Shown in pieces: positions 22,106 to 32,344 of a stretch of DNA of 64,000 nucleotides. Each line of letters begins with the position of its first letter. Positions within the stretch are counted from its first letter, which is position 1. Origin of the DNA: Lyophyllum atratum (Eukaryota > Basidiomycota > Agaricomycetes > Agaricales > Lyophyllaceae). The stretch lies in contig JACGCN010000030.1 in the NCBI GenBank assembly GCA_014905825.1, forward strand, positions 434,001 to 498,000, read 5' to 3'. Made by a program: the position numbers and the translations under genes. The notes under the pieces were generated by a model. It worked only from the letters and a program-made list of their open reading frames with translations. It searched no databases and had not been told where the DNA came from.

Positions 22106-23992
22106 GTGCGTATTGCAGCTGGTTGGGTCTCTCGTGCGAGCGCAGGGCTCATGATCGCCTATTACAGATCGTCTGCGGAGCAACAGCGGGATCAGGCCCT
22201 TTGGGATTTCAAAAGGGGGGAGGCATTGGCTGCAGGTACGGGGCTTGCCTATTGTCGCTGTGATTGCCCGCCTAACGTGGCGAGGTGTACAGCACTCGAC
22301 TCTACCACTAACCCAAAATCGGGCTCGCCTACACATCTGCCTCCCCACGATCCTGCGCCCACCAGGGGAAGCTCCCCGCCACCGGCCCCGCCACCGAAGC
22401 GGGCGCGCCTTACCAGGTCTCTCACCCTCAACTCACTGGATCCCGACGACGCCGACACCGACGTCAGGACCCCTACGTCCTCTCCCGGCAAGGGTACCAA
22501 ACGCTCCCTGTCCTCCACGTCATCCTCCCATTCCCCCACGATGCAGGCCGTGGCGAAGGCGCTGCAGCTCATCCTACCTCCTACTAAGGAGAAGGAGACT
22601 CTGACCAATGGTCTCGCCAGGACCAACACGAACATCGCCGCCATTGCCAACCATGTCATGACCCTCCGCAACGATGTCGATGACGCTAAGTCCGTGCAGA
22701 CCAACGAGGTGCGGCGCTTGGCAGGCGAGGTATCCACCACGCAAGTCACTCAGCGCGAGCTGTCGACGTCGCTCGCCTCCCTCACCACCCAGGTGACGGA
22801 CGTCCGCGCCTCTGTCTCGGAGGTGAAGACGGACATCCGCGAGCTTCGTCACCTCGGCATCCTCGACTTCGACACCACCATCGATGGTGCCCCACACGAC
22901 CTCGTCGCCGTCAGTCGATCGGTCGGCATCGTTCGGGACGAGGCACATACAGAACTCCAGGCAGTGCGCGACGAGGCGTGCACCAACACGACGGCGGTGC
23001 GCGAGCAGCTGGAGCTCGTGATGGCTGCTGCCCAGAACGAGTTCAACGCGATGCGCAGCCAGAGCGCGTCCCTGGAAGCTGGTTTGGGGCAGCTTGGGAT
23101 GCGGCTCACAGAGGTCTTAGACCAGCTGCAGGGGATCGATAGAAGAGTATCCGAGGTAGCGGAACATGTCAGTACCGTAGATAACACACTGGGGCAGCGA
23201 GTTGTGGCGTTGGAGGCCGAGAAAGAACGGAATGAGCGCCGGTATGGGGAGTTGGAGCGGAAGAGCGCTGGGCTGGAGCGCAGTGGTCTTATCGCGAGGG
23301 AGTCCCTCGCGCGCCTCGAGCTTTCCGCTCGCGCTGGCGGCCAGGCTGCTCACATTCCGCCTGCACACGTCGCTCCGTCCCCGGCAATCCCTGCTCCCCG
23401 GCCTGTCTCTTTCGGTGCTGCACCGCTCACCACTCCACCTCAACCCTCCCCGGTCACGCAGGCTCGGGGAGCGGTGCCCACGACCGTGTCACCAGGGTCT
23501 ACAGCCCCTTCTCTACCTGCTGCGAGGCAGGCGTTCCTGAACGCTGAGCCGCAGCATAACTTCTCTGCCTTCTCCCACCTTGTCCACCTCTCCCCCATCT
23601 CCACGACGGCCTCTGCGGACTCGCCCGCATCACTCCTACAGAAGTATGTCAGGCACGGATTGGGTGCCGGCTACCCGATGGCTGATTTTCATGCCGACGT
23701 CGACCGCAACAAACCCACGGTCCTGGTCATTGGATTTCGCGATGCAGCGGCAGCAGCCACCTTTGTTCGCAACTGGGAGAACGGAGTGAAGGGTGAACTG
23801 AAGAGTACCCGCGCCGCTCTGGTCCCGGTCCGTGTGGAGGGACGTAAGGGTGGCGAAAGCCGACGAGGGGGTGGGGCACGGCGGGGAGGGGCTCAGAATG
23901 GTGGCCCAGCGCGAGGCTCGTCCTCCCGTGCATCTGTCCAAGACACGGATAGGGCAGAGCTTATGTCTCTGGTCGCACGCACGGATTTTTAG
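22106..23992 (+). CDS. LINE ORF1, Gag-like coiled-coil protein
   Basis: An open frame of up to 628 codons lies just upstream of ORF2. It has a Pro/Ser/Thr-rich N-terminal third with KRARLTRSLTLN and a long heptad-rich region (about residues 170-420, with VDDAKSVQTNEVRRLAGEV and later ERNERRYGELERKSAGLER) likely to form a coiled coil. A Pro-rich linker follows, then a small domain with KPTVLVIGFRDAAAAATFV and a basic Gly/Arg-rich tail (about residues 580-610). This layout suits an RNA-binding, multimerising LINE ORF1 protein; no CCHC knuckle was seen. The first residues are uncertain: another frame (21810-22154, MPSDSTTSPMAGPP) overlaps the beginning and may be the true N-terminus through a frameshift or intron. 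It ends 65 bp before the first ATG of ORF2. Confidence 0.75.
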   Translation: MRIAAGWVSRASAGLMIAYYRSSAEQQRDQALWDFKRGEALAAGTGLAYCRCDCPPNVARCTALDSTTNPKSGSPTHLPPHDPAPTRGSSPPPAPPPKRARLTRSLTLNSLDPDDADTDVRTPTSSPGKGTKRSLSSTSSSHSPTMQAVAKALQLILPPTKEKETLTNGLARTNTNIAAIANHVMTLRNDVDDAKSVQTNEVRRLAGEVSTTQVTQRELSTSLASLTTQVTDVRASVSEVKTDIRELRHLGILDFDTTIDGAPHDLVAVSRSVGIVRDEAHTELQAVRDEACTNTTAVREQLELVMAAAQNEFNAMRSQSASLEAGLGQLGMRLTEVLDQLQGIDRRVSEVAEHVSTVDNTLGQRVVALEAEKERNERRYGELERKSAGLERSGLIARESLARLELSARAGGQAAHIPPAHVAPSPAIPAPRPVSFGAAPLTTPPQPSPVTQARGAVPTTVSPGSTAPSLPAARQAFLNAEPQHNFSAFSHLVHLSPISTTASADSPASLLQKYVRHGLGAGYPMADFHADVDRNKPTVLVIGFRDAAAAATFVRNWENGVKGELKSTRAALVPVRVEGRKGGESRRGGGARRGGAQNGGPARGSSSRASVQDTDRAELMSLVARTDF

Positions 23993-24057
23993 AACGGGCT
24001 GAGGATGGAGCAGTCGTGGCAAATCATAGAGTACGCGCATGTAATTGGTTTACAATA

Positions 24058-27000
24058 ATGACGTGGAATGTGTATGGTGACTATGCCGTGAAAATCCTCA
24101 GCCCAGACTTTGTACACGAGCTGACTCGTTGCGACATCATACTCCTGCAAGAGACGCACCTATGGCCTGAAGAGGAGAGCAGCACCCCAGTCCCTCCGGG
24201 TTACAACATGTTTGCAGTCTCGCGACCTAGAAAAGCAGCATGGCAAAGGAGGGGGGGTGGCGTAATAGCTCTGGTGCGGAAAAATATAAAAGTAGCCTTG
24301 GCTACACACCTTACGACAACAGATATCTTAGTTCTAGACCTAGAACACTGCTGGGTCATAGGGGCATACATTCCGCCTGCTGGCGGGCGATGGGAGGCAT
24401 GGAGCGACATTGACCCTGAACTCCAGCTGTGGGAGACTCTGTCTTTGTGCTCAGCAACTGCGAAGACCACAGTTCTGCTTGGAGACCTCAATGCTCGAAC
24501 GGGGTGCCTGTCACCAGCGCACCAGACCTTACAGCGAATTTCATCAGATGAGGTTGTGAATCGCAGAGGCAGGGATCTGCTGGCTGCCGCGCAAGACTTC
24601 CACCTCTCCATCCTTAATGGGACACGGAAGGAGGACCACAGTCCCGGGCGGTACACCTCATTCCAACCAAATGGCTGCGCGGTGGTGGACTATGCTGTTG
24701 TTACTTCTGCCTCCTTGGCTTCTGTGGGGGGCTTGGCTGTTGCTGCACCCACACCACACTCAGACGACGCATGGGCAGACCATGTCCAACTTGTTCTGAG
24801 CTTGAACACAAACTTAATACGAAAGACACGTCGGCGCGCAAATGCGCAGGCGACCGTTCAATGGCCGGAAAACGAGAGTGAGCTGGACATGATATGGCGG
24901 GAAACAATGGAATCGGCAGAGACCCCAGAGCAGGCTCGTGCGCGATTCTATGGACCGGTGCGCGCCCAAAGCCTTGATGTTGTCCAGGTATACACGGATG
25001 GCTCCTGCCTCGATAACGGGCGGCCAGGAGCGAGGGCAGGCGCAGGTGTTTACTGGGGAAGGCAGTCCCCCAGGAACTGTGCAACGCGCGTGCCCGGACC
25101 TGGCGCACAAACCAATAACAGAGGCGAGATCTATGCCGTCATTCAAGCCCTCCTCGATGCAGACCCTAAAAGGAACCTGCGGGTGTTCTCTGACTCCGAA
25201 TTGGTCATCCGGGAAGCCTGTTACTGGGCACCTCAGCATGCAGAGATGGGTTGGGACTGCCCGAATGGTGATCTCCTGAAAGAAATGACCAGGCTGCTTG
25301 CTGCCCGCATGGCTCCGACACGGTTCATATGGGTGAAGGGACACTCAGGCAATGAATGGGGTGACCTGGCAGACACCCTCGCAAAAGAGGGTGCACAACA
25401 GCCCCCAGTACCGGACTTCACCCCTGCCGCTGCCTTACCCTGGGTAGAAGACGGCGAACCCATTGAAGGTGTGGCTAAAGTGACTACGTCCCTGCCAGAG
25501 GTCCCCCTCGAGCGTCCCAGGACACAGGTAGTCGAGCCTCCGGATGCTGATAATCCTGTGAGGACCTCCCACCGCGGTCGAGAGAAGACACGCATGCTTC
25601 AACGCGAGAAACGGGAGTCGCTCCTCCAGTGTAAGGGTCCCGCGGAGTTCTGGAAACTTATACGGGGCTGGACTGACCCCCGCCCGGTGGAACCGGAAGT
25701 GTCGCTGGAGGCGCTGACCGAGGAACTGCATGGGCGTATGAATGCACCATTGGAGGTCCCTGCCACCTTCAACGTTGAGCAGCTCACGCTCAACAAACTC
25801 CTGGCTGCTGCCCTCCCTCCTCATGGGGTGGACACGACCCCGGATCACCTGTTCTCGCGCCCATTTTCTGTGGACGAGATTGCGTGGGCAAAGGCTCATG
25901 TTAAGACGCACACCATCGATAGCGCAAAGGGAGTGGATGGCTATTCCTATGCGGATATCATGGCCATACCCAATGAACGCCTGGCCTTCCTGTTCGCCGA
26001 ATGCCTGGATCGAATGGAGGTGCCCACAAGGTGGCTGGCGTCACTCGTAATTGGTATTCCTAAACCCAGGAAGGACCCTACGCTACCGAAGAATTACAGG
26101 CTCATAGTGCTAGAGTGCTGCCTCTTGAAATTCTTTACGCTGCTAATCGACAAAAGGGTACGTGAGTTTGCCACACGGCACAACATCCTTCCCCCATCCC
26201 AGAATGGATTTCGCGAGGGCTATCGCACCAACAACAATCCGTTTATATTGCGCACGATGGCCGAGAAGGCGAAAGCCAGTGGCCAGACCCTGTATGTGGC
26301 CTACATCGACCTGAAGAACGCGTTTCCGTGGACGGATCGGGAGACGCTGTGGGTCAAGCTCAATACCTGGGGAATATCCGGGACCGTGATCAGTTGGCTG
26401 CACGAACTGTATCGGAGCATGACGTACATTGTTCGCCTCAACGGGGAGATGTCCCGCCGGTTCCTCTGCAGCCTGGGGCTCCTCACGGGGGACCCGAGCT
26501 CCCCTGACCTATGGAACCTCTACCTCTCTGATTTTCGAGTGGGGAGTTATGCTGGCGACGTTTGGCTGGCTGAGATACAGGCCTCGAAACTGGAGCAAGC
26601 GGATGATATCGCCCTGGCGACACCGTGTACGGTGGCCGTGCAAGGAAAGCTCAACGACATGTATCGTTGGGCGGCTGGAAATGGGTGTGAGATCCAATTT
26701 GAGAAGAATGTCATCGGCCTGCTGGGTGTGATGCCCGCCCACGTACCGTCTTTCTATCTCGGGACCCATCAACTTGAAGTTGTACGTGACTTCCAGTATG
26801 TTGGTATCCACTTCCGGTCGGGGGTGGATAACTACTTCGTCGAGCACTACAGGCTCAGTGCACAGAAGGCGCTGCGGGTGGCAAACATGTCCCTTGGCGT
26901 GCAACGGATAGTGGGGGATCTACCAGTGTGGGAGTCTCGCGCGTTGTATATGGCCCGAGTCGATCCCTACCTAACATCGGGCTGTGAGGTCGCGCTAGAC

Positions 27001-27876
27001 GTCGTCACCAGTCAGCGGGAAAGCCTGGAGAAGGTGCAGCACTACTACCTGCGTCGAATGCTGGGCCTCCCCGCCCGGTCCATGCTTGCTGTCCTCTTCT
27101 CCGAGACAGGGCTGATGCCTATCAGGTACCGAAGGCTGGTGCTAGCACTGAAATATTTGCTGTACCTGCTGGGTCTCCCGCGCGACCGACTTGCATCGGC
27201 AGCCATGAGGGAGGCATATGCGTTGGCCCTGAGTGGCTACGGGTCGTGGTTCTCCGACATGCGAATCGTGCTGGCGAATCTGCCGGTCCCGATCCTGTGG
27301 ACCCTGCCACAACTGGAGCTGCTGCCTGAGCACGTTGAAGCGCTGATTGTCGATGTCGAACGGTCTGCGAATGAATGGGTCGACGGGTTTGTCTTGTCCT
27401 CCCCGAAAACGAGGGACCTCCTACAGGGGCGGATGGAGTTGGAGGGTGATAAATTGGTGAAGAAGGTCCTGGCGTTCCGTCACTATCTTCGGGTCAAGAC
27501 ACCTAAACATCGCCGGGCATTAACTCACATGGTCCTGTCCTGCCATGCATTGGCAATGGAGCGCCTGCGATGGAGTGAAAGGCGCCGGCCGCCGATCCCC
27601 CCTGAGTTCCGGTTCTGCCGCTTCTGCCGGGAGGGTCTCGAGGATGTCGTCCATGCCCTTCTGCTCTGCCCCCATCTCCCTGTGCAGGCCCTGCGTGCCG
27701 CATTTTTCCTACAGGTCGAGACCTCTCTGCCGCGTTTCCGAGCGCGCTACCCCGATCCCTACATTCTGATCCGAGAGCTTCTGGCCCAGCGAGCCACCAT
27801 CGCGCTGTTTGCTAAGTATGTGTGGGAAGTCTTCGAGGTCTTCTATGCGGAGCCTATGTTCGTGTATGGTGAATAA
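24058..27876 (+). CDS. LINE ORF2: endonuclease, RNase H, reverse transcriptase
   Basis: An intact frame of about 1270 residues; the frame is open from 24016 and the first ATG is MTWNVYGDYAVK. An APE-type endonuclease comes first (LLQETH, GDLNAR, WADHVQL; to about 24810). A complete RNase H domain follows (about 24985-25410): YTDGSC, NNRGEIYAV, FSDSELV, WVKGHSGNEWGDLADTLAKE, carrying the D-E-D-H-D residues. The reverse transcriptase lies at about 25870-26780: GIPKPRKD, SQNGFREGYRTNNN, YVAYIDLKNAF (motif A) and QADDIAL (motif C, with QADD instead of the usual YADD or FADD). A C-terminal CRFCREGLEDVVHALLLC supplies a C-x2-C-x8-H-x4-C zinc motif (about 27616-27670). In LINEs with RNase H the domain usually follows RT; here it precedes it. 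The reading frame and motifs suggest an active protein. Confidence 0.92.
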   Translation: MTWNVYGDYAVKILSPDFVHELTRCDIILLQETHLWPEEESSTPVPPGYNMFAVSRPRKAAWQRRGGGVIALVRKNIKVALATHLTTTDILVLDLEHCWVIGAYIPPAGGRWEAWSDIDPELQLWETLSLCSATAKTTVLLGDLNARTGCLSPAHQTLQRISSDEVVNRRGRDLLAAAQDFHLSILNGTRKEDHSPGRYTSFQPNGCAVVDYAVVTSASLASVGGLAVAAPTPHSDDAWADHVQLVLSLNTNLIRKTRRRANAQATVQWPENESELDMIWRETMESAETPEQARARFYGPVRAQSLDVVQVYTDGSCLDNGRPGARAGAGVYWGRQSPRNCATRVPGPGAQTNNRGEIYAVIQALLDADPKRNLRVFSDSELVIREACYWAPQHAEMGWDCPNGDLLKEMTRLLAARMAPTRFIWVKGHSGNEWGDLADTLAKEGAQQPPVPDFTPAAALPWVEDGEPIEGVAKVTTSLPEVPLERPRTQVVEPPDADNPVRTSHRGREKTRMLQREKRESLLQCKGPAEFWKLIRGWTDPRPVEPEVSLEALTEELHGRMNAPLEVPATFNVEQLTLNKLLAAALPPHGVDTTPDHLFSRPFSVDEIAWAKAHVKTHTIDSAKGVDGYSYADIMAIPNERLAFLFAECLDRMEVPTRWLASLVIGIPKPRKDPTLPKNYRLIVLECCLLKFFTLLIDKRVREFATRHNILPPSQNGFREGYRTNNNPFILRTMAEKAKASGQTLYVAYIDLKNAFPWTDRETLWVKLNTWGISGTVISWLHELYRSMTYIVRLNGEMSRRFLCSLGLLTGDPSSPDLWNLYLSDFRVGSYAGDVWLAEIQASKLEQADDIALATPCTVAVQGKLNDMYRWAAGNGCEIQFEKNVIGLLGVMPAHVPSFYLGTHQLEVVRDFQYVGIHFRSGVDNYFVEHYRLSAQKALRVANMSLGVQRIVGDLPVWESRALYMARVDPYLTSGCEVALDVVTSQRESLEKVQHYYLRRMLGLPARSMLAVLFSETGLMPIRYRRLVLALKYLLYLLGLPRDRLASAAMREAYALALSGYGSWFSDMRIVLANLPVPILWTLPQLELLPEHVEALIVDVERSANEWVDGFVLSSPKTRDLLQGRMELEGDKLVKKVLAFRHYLRVKTPKHRRALTHMVLSCHALAMERLRWSERRRPPIPPEFRFCRFCREGLEDVVHALLLCPHLPVQALRAAFFLQVETSLPRFRARYPDPYILIRELLAQRATIALFAKYVWEVFEVFYAEPMFVYGE

Positions 27877-28189
27877 GTATGAATCATATTTGCATGCATG
27901 CTCTAAGGGAAGATGCACACTTGCCGTTGATGCAGTCCTGGAACACGGGGAGTTACGTTCGGCATGCAGGGAACTGGTGCTGGGCTCCCACAGGGTTTTA
28001 CCCGTGCTATCCTGCCGCGAGGGCCGGGGACTGTCTTCGATGGTGGGTGAGTTCTCGTTCCCCTTAGTAGGTATGTGTGTTCCGTGGGTTCGAAGTAGTG
28101 GCTCTAGTTACCATGTTACATAAGTAGGGCCCACGGTAAACTGGCTGTTCCAATTGGGGACCGTGTCAGTATAATAAACTCCTCCTCCT

Positions 28190-28198
28190 CCTCCTACG
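28190..28198 (+). repeat. Candidate right target-site duplication of the LINE
   Basis: CCTCCTACG follows the CTC run at the 3' end. It overlaps the simple repeat, so the exact border is ambiguous. Confidence 0.5.
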
Positions 28199-31100
28199 CC
28201 CCCAGAGTCCAGAATCTTCAGCGTTCAGACGCTCAAAGCGACAGCAAAAGTAGATCTGCGACATACTTTGTCAAAACGCCAGCTGTATATGCTTCGGCCT
28301 GCATTGTTATCCCTGGTCGAAATCGAAAAGCAGGCGTCAGTGCGGCCAGAATGAGACTTTTCAAAGTAAACTTTCGACGACATGAGGCATGACATGCACT
28401 TGTTCTGAAAGTTGAGTGCTCCGTGTTGTGATGGTATCAAGATCCCAGGTTTTCCCACGTGGACATTAGTAATAATCCTGCTTGCCACCATTCTCCGTGT
28501 ACTTTTCCCTCCTCCCTGACCAGTTGCTGCTCCGGGATGCGGCACACGCCGATTTGACCCTCAGATCCCAATATGGAACTCCATTTTGTCATGCGATTAT
28601 CATCTTCAGGTGTGTATTGGCGACATGTTCTGGACCCTTCAAGTTGTGATCTGGAGGTTTCTAGTTGTTTTCTAGATCTGGATACCACCAAATTTCTCGA
28701 ATTTGGAGGACAGGCGGCCACCCCGGGATACCTAGGAAGTTATTTTCATGAGATTCCAAGGCCGAACCACCGCTGAAACTTCTGTTGGCCTAAAAATACT
28801 GTCCTTGTTGTCATTCCGAGTCATCAGCTTATCGGGGTGAGCACTAAGTCTGACTTTTAGGGTTCAACTAAAGAGATTTATACTTCAGACACACTCTTCC
28901 CGTCCATCGACTCAGACGTGAGTTAGATTTGTTTTGAAATATCTTCCGATGCTCATGGACCTCAGAGCTGTCGCCGTAAAGCCTATTCCCTGGGGATATT
29001 CAACTGCGCATGTTGTTGTTTTCATTATCTGGCTCCTCTTCGAGGATGTGAAAAAAGTTCCCCACGCGGATCCTATTCCGACCATTTTCCTGCTCAAGCT
29101 ACCGAACCTGCCGATCGTTGATTGGGGATATCAATGCCTTCGTGCTTCCGATTCTTCGATGCGTGCCCCTGGGCCACCATCGATCATCAAAAACCTCCCC
29201 CACGCAAGGCCTCCCAGACCATAGGCGCTTCATGATGCTGATCTACGCCCACCCGTATGTCGTTCTTGTTCATCCATCCATACGGCATGAAGAGGTGAGA
29301 TAGGATCCTCATCCGATGATTGAGATATTGACGGACGGACGACATACAAGTTGTAAACAGGAGACTTGTCGGCCTATGAAATCCGTCGTCCGATGTTCCA
29401 GATGGAGGAATGTGACGTATTGTTCAACCTGGATACGACGTTCACAGCTTCCAGTTCCACAATCACGCAGCGAGGGCCGTCACCTCAGGTCCAGAAGCCT
29501 TGGAAGTTGATCGGGCAGGTTTTCATCAGGTCGCTAGGTCCCATGTCATGGAATAACGTCGGGTTCCTGAGGTTGGGCCTGATATAACGACCTTGTCACG
29601 GATATAGGTCAGCCCTGGACAGTGGAGAGATCTCGAGTCCATGTGTTGGTGGAGGCGTGGGAGGTGGGCATAAGGAAGGAGAATAAAGCACGGTCAGTAG
29701 GATGATCGGAACGCGTGACCCTTGTCATCATTCACTTGTGCAAGTGGTGATAAGTGGTAGGCTGCGAGTCACCTTCGTTGACGGAAACTGGTATTCCTTT
29801 GATTTTCAGTTCAGTCAAGCTGTAACGGGAAATTCCAACCACCTTCGTCATCTGAGCCTAGCTAGAACTAATCGAATAGTGGCAGCTGAGCTTTGTTGTC
29901 TTGGATCGCCGAGCGCGCCAGCAGTCATACCGCGTCATTTGCATTTTAGCGCTGTCAAGTAAGTCCGCTCAACAATGACAGGTGTTATATTTCCTACGCC
30001 AGTTGCCTCAAGTTCGTATGCTATGATACGTTCCGCTACTGGCGGTCTATCCGCGAACAGATACCACCGCTTAGAACGTTGACGGTGTTATCGCGCATCG
30101 CGCCAGAATTAAACCTGGCACGCCACGCCATCGTGTAGCGCGGCATCGCTAAGCTTGGAGCGCCGCGACCTACATGATCTTGACTTACTCATATCTTCCG
30201 GCGCCAAGTTATATCCGGACCTAAAGGAGAGACGGGACCTTTGCTTTGTAGCGTCTAACTGCAAATACCACGTCAAAACGGAATAGTCGTGACAAGGGAG
30301 CATACCACCGGGAATGAATCTTATTTTTCATCGTAGGTTTGGGCTCGGTCCCGAGTAATATACACCAATCCTGTCGTTTGGAGGTACACTGTGAATCTTG
30401 AGCTTGATCCGTCGGTATAGGCGAATTCTCTGAAATGTTCCGCCCATAATGGAATTTTGACGATGTTAGCGCTCGCGCTAATTAAGCCAAGAACCTATGT
30501 TGATTTGGACGCGATGAGACGCGAAAATTTTAGTGTCAGCGGAACGCGGAATGGATAGATACCTGTGCGAAATGGCAGTTACACGGGTCGCACCCGAGGT
30601 GGAACTCTTTTGAAGGTCGTTTGGGACGGGTTCGATCGGCTACATTGTGACGGTGTAGCTAGCAAATTGAGCCAGCCACCCGCTAAACGCCAGAACCGGA
30701 TAAGACGATGCGGAAGTGACCGAGTCTTCCCTCACCGACCCAGATCTTCCGCAGGACGAAGACATGCCTGGCCAGAAAATCAATTGCGAGGACATCAGAA
30801 GGTGCGACGGAAGCGGTTTGAAGACCTCAAGTACCACCAGATTGGTGACCTGACCCGGGCCCCTTGTGCGGCAAAAATATGATGTATGGCGAAGCAGTGG
30901 CGGCTCTCGGCGAAGGGCGGACGGGGCGTGGGGGGTCCGACGGAGATTGAAGGGAGGAGATAGTGGACGGACTATGACGCGACAAGGCCGTTCAATATAC
31001 AGAGGGCTTTCCTGATACATCTTGGAGGAGTTGAGAGCCTAGAAGTTCTTGACCAAGATCGCAATGGTGATTGTGTTGCGCATCATGTGGCGGTGAGGGA

Positions 31101-32344
31101 ACATGCCATGGCATGAGAAATAGATCGATAGAAAATGACCAGATTGTGGCCGAATCAATCCTCAGATACGTGAAGATGTCTCGCTCATGAGGCTGCTGTG
31201 GAAGCGGATCCGCTTGATGCAGAGTGTACGCTCCACGGGACTATGATCCATGATAGTATTTCTGAATACGAATCTCAGTCATGGGGGATGTGAGGGGATG
31301 TGCGATCAATCAGGGCTGTGGCTGCTGACCGAGAACGGTTGAAGTCGCTAACCTGTCTCCAGCTGTCTCCCGGTGAAGGGAGATTGGAGGCCTGTAATGT
31401 GGACGACATAAGAAATAGTCGGTCGACATCAACCGGTCTCTGCAACCAAATGGTTGAACTCGCATCTTCAAGCCCGCCAGAAAACATGTAACAAGATTCA
31501 ATGACGTGAGGTCCTAACGCTGGTATGTTGAGTTCAAAAGCAAAACTTGTATTGAGGGGCAGCAAGAAATAGTAGATATGTAGAAAGAAAATGTCTCCTA
31601 AGCTGATTAGTCGCGTAATCCCTCGGAAAATAACAATGAGATAAACGACATGCCCAGTTCAGGGGTCCACGTATGGTCCATCTTCGCGTCCACCTACAGC
31701 GGAACCTCCACATGAAAGAAGGTTCTGCAAAAAAGATGGCGAGGTGACTGTAAGGAAACAAGAAGAAATTTGGAACTCCGAATATAAGTTCTCTTGGGTG
31801 GTCCGTGCGCGGTCCCATCGCTTGCTATATATACGCGACGCCGAACAATCTTTTTTCCCTTATCGAAAGTCACCTCGTGGGTGATATTTGGGTTTCTTCC
31901 TCGAACTCTCGACGGGAGGAACTTGAACCCATTCAACGAAGGGAGAGCGATTCCTTCCACCCAAGATCGCACCGATATTTCTAGGTCGGGGGCGGCCCGT
32001 ATGGACGGTATAAACCGTAATATATATATATTGTTGTAGTGGAGTTAGGCTTCTGAGGGTGAAAAATATATGTGATTGAAGCTATTATGCATTTGGCTCC
32101 CGTTTCTTCAGCGCTTCAGCGGCAGGCCTCGACAAGGCTGACGTTGTTTGTACTTGGTGTAAGCCAAGGCCTATGTTGGGATCATGTGATACGGCAGATT
32201 TTTTGAATTACAATTCGGGATGACGGACTTGCGCTCAACGTCGTTCAGTGCAGTGAACTCTGGCTCCTTTCTTGACCAGGTATTGAAGCAAGGCTTGTCC
32301 TCGTATTCATGCTAATACAAATCTATAGGAAGCTTGGTTAGCTT
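28199..32344. other. Long stretch without a recognised gene
   Basis: About 4.1 kb between the LINE and the ferredoxin gene. Short open frames occur on both strands. The frame 29366-29587 (+, AYEIRRPMFQMEECDVLFN) is the most protein-like, but no family was recognised and no splice model was found. A TA repeat (about 32019-32031) lies some 300 bp upstream of the ferredoxin start. Probably decayed intergenic DNA. Confidence 0.35.

Larger units (their letters stand above)
21413..28189 (+). mobile_element. Full-length LINE (non-LTR retrotransposon) with EN-RNase H-RT ORF2
   Basis: The element has a GC-rich 5' region, an ORF1 with a predicted coiled coil, and a long intact ORF2. Its 3' untranslated region ends AATAAA (28173-28178) followed by a short CTC-type run (28179-28195). 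The 9-mer CCTCCTACG occurs at 21404-21412 and again at 28190-28198, directly bordering the element, and is a candidate target-site duplication; the CTC run makes this less certain. No long terminal repeats are seen. Both ORFs lack stops, which points to recent insertion. Base composition (GC-rich, C-rich) differs from the flanks. Confidence 0.88.

Noticed and set aside
21810..22154. Separate small gene upstream of LINE ORF1
   Set aside because: Composition is the same as ORF1 and it overlaps its start; more likely the ORF1 N-terminus in another frame.
24201..27333. Minus-strand frames inside the LINE
   Set aside because: All lie opposite the intact ORF2 and lack any known domain.
28173..28198. 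CTC run as part of a long terminal repeat
   Set aside because: No matching repeat at the 5' end; it is a short tail of a non-LTR element.
31895..31985. B-box-like GGTTCAAGTTCC on the minus strand, suggesting a tRNA
   Set aside because: No A-box or acceptor stem pairs with it at the right distance.
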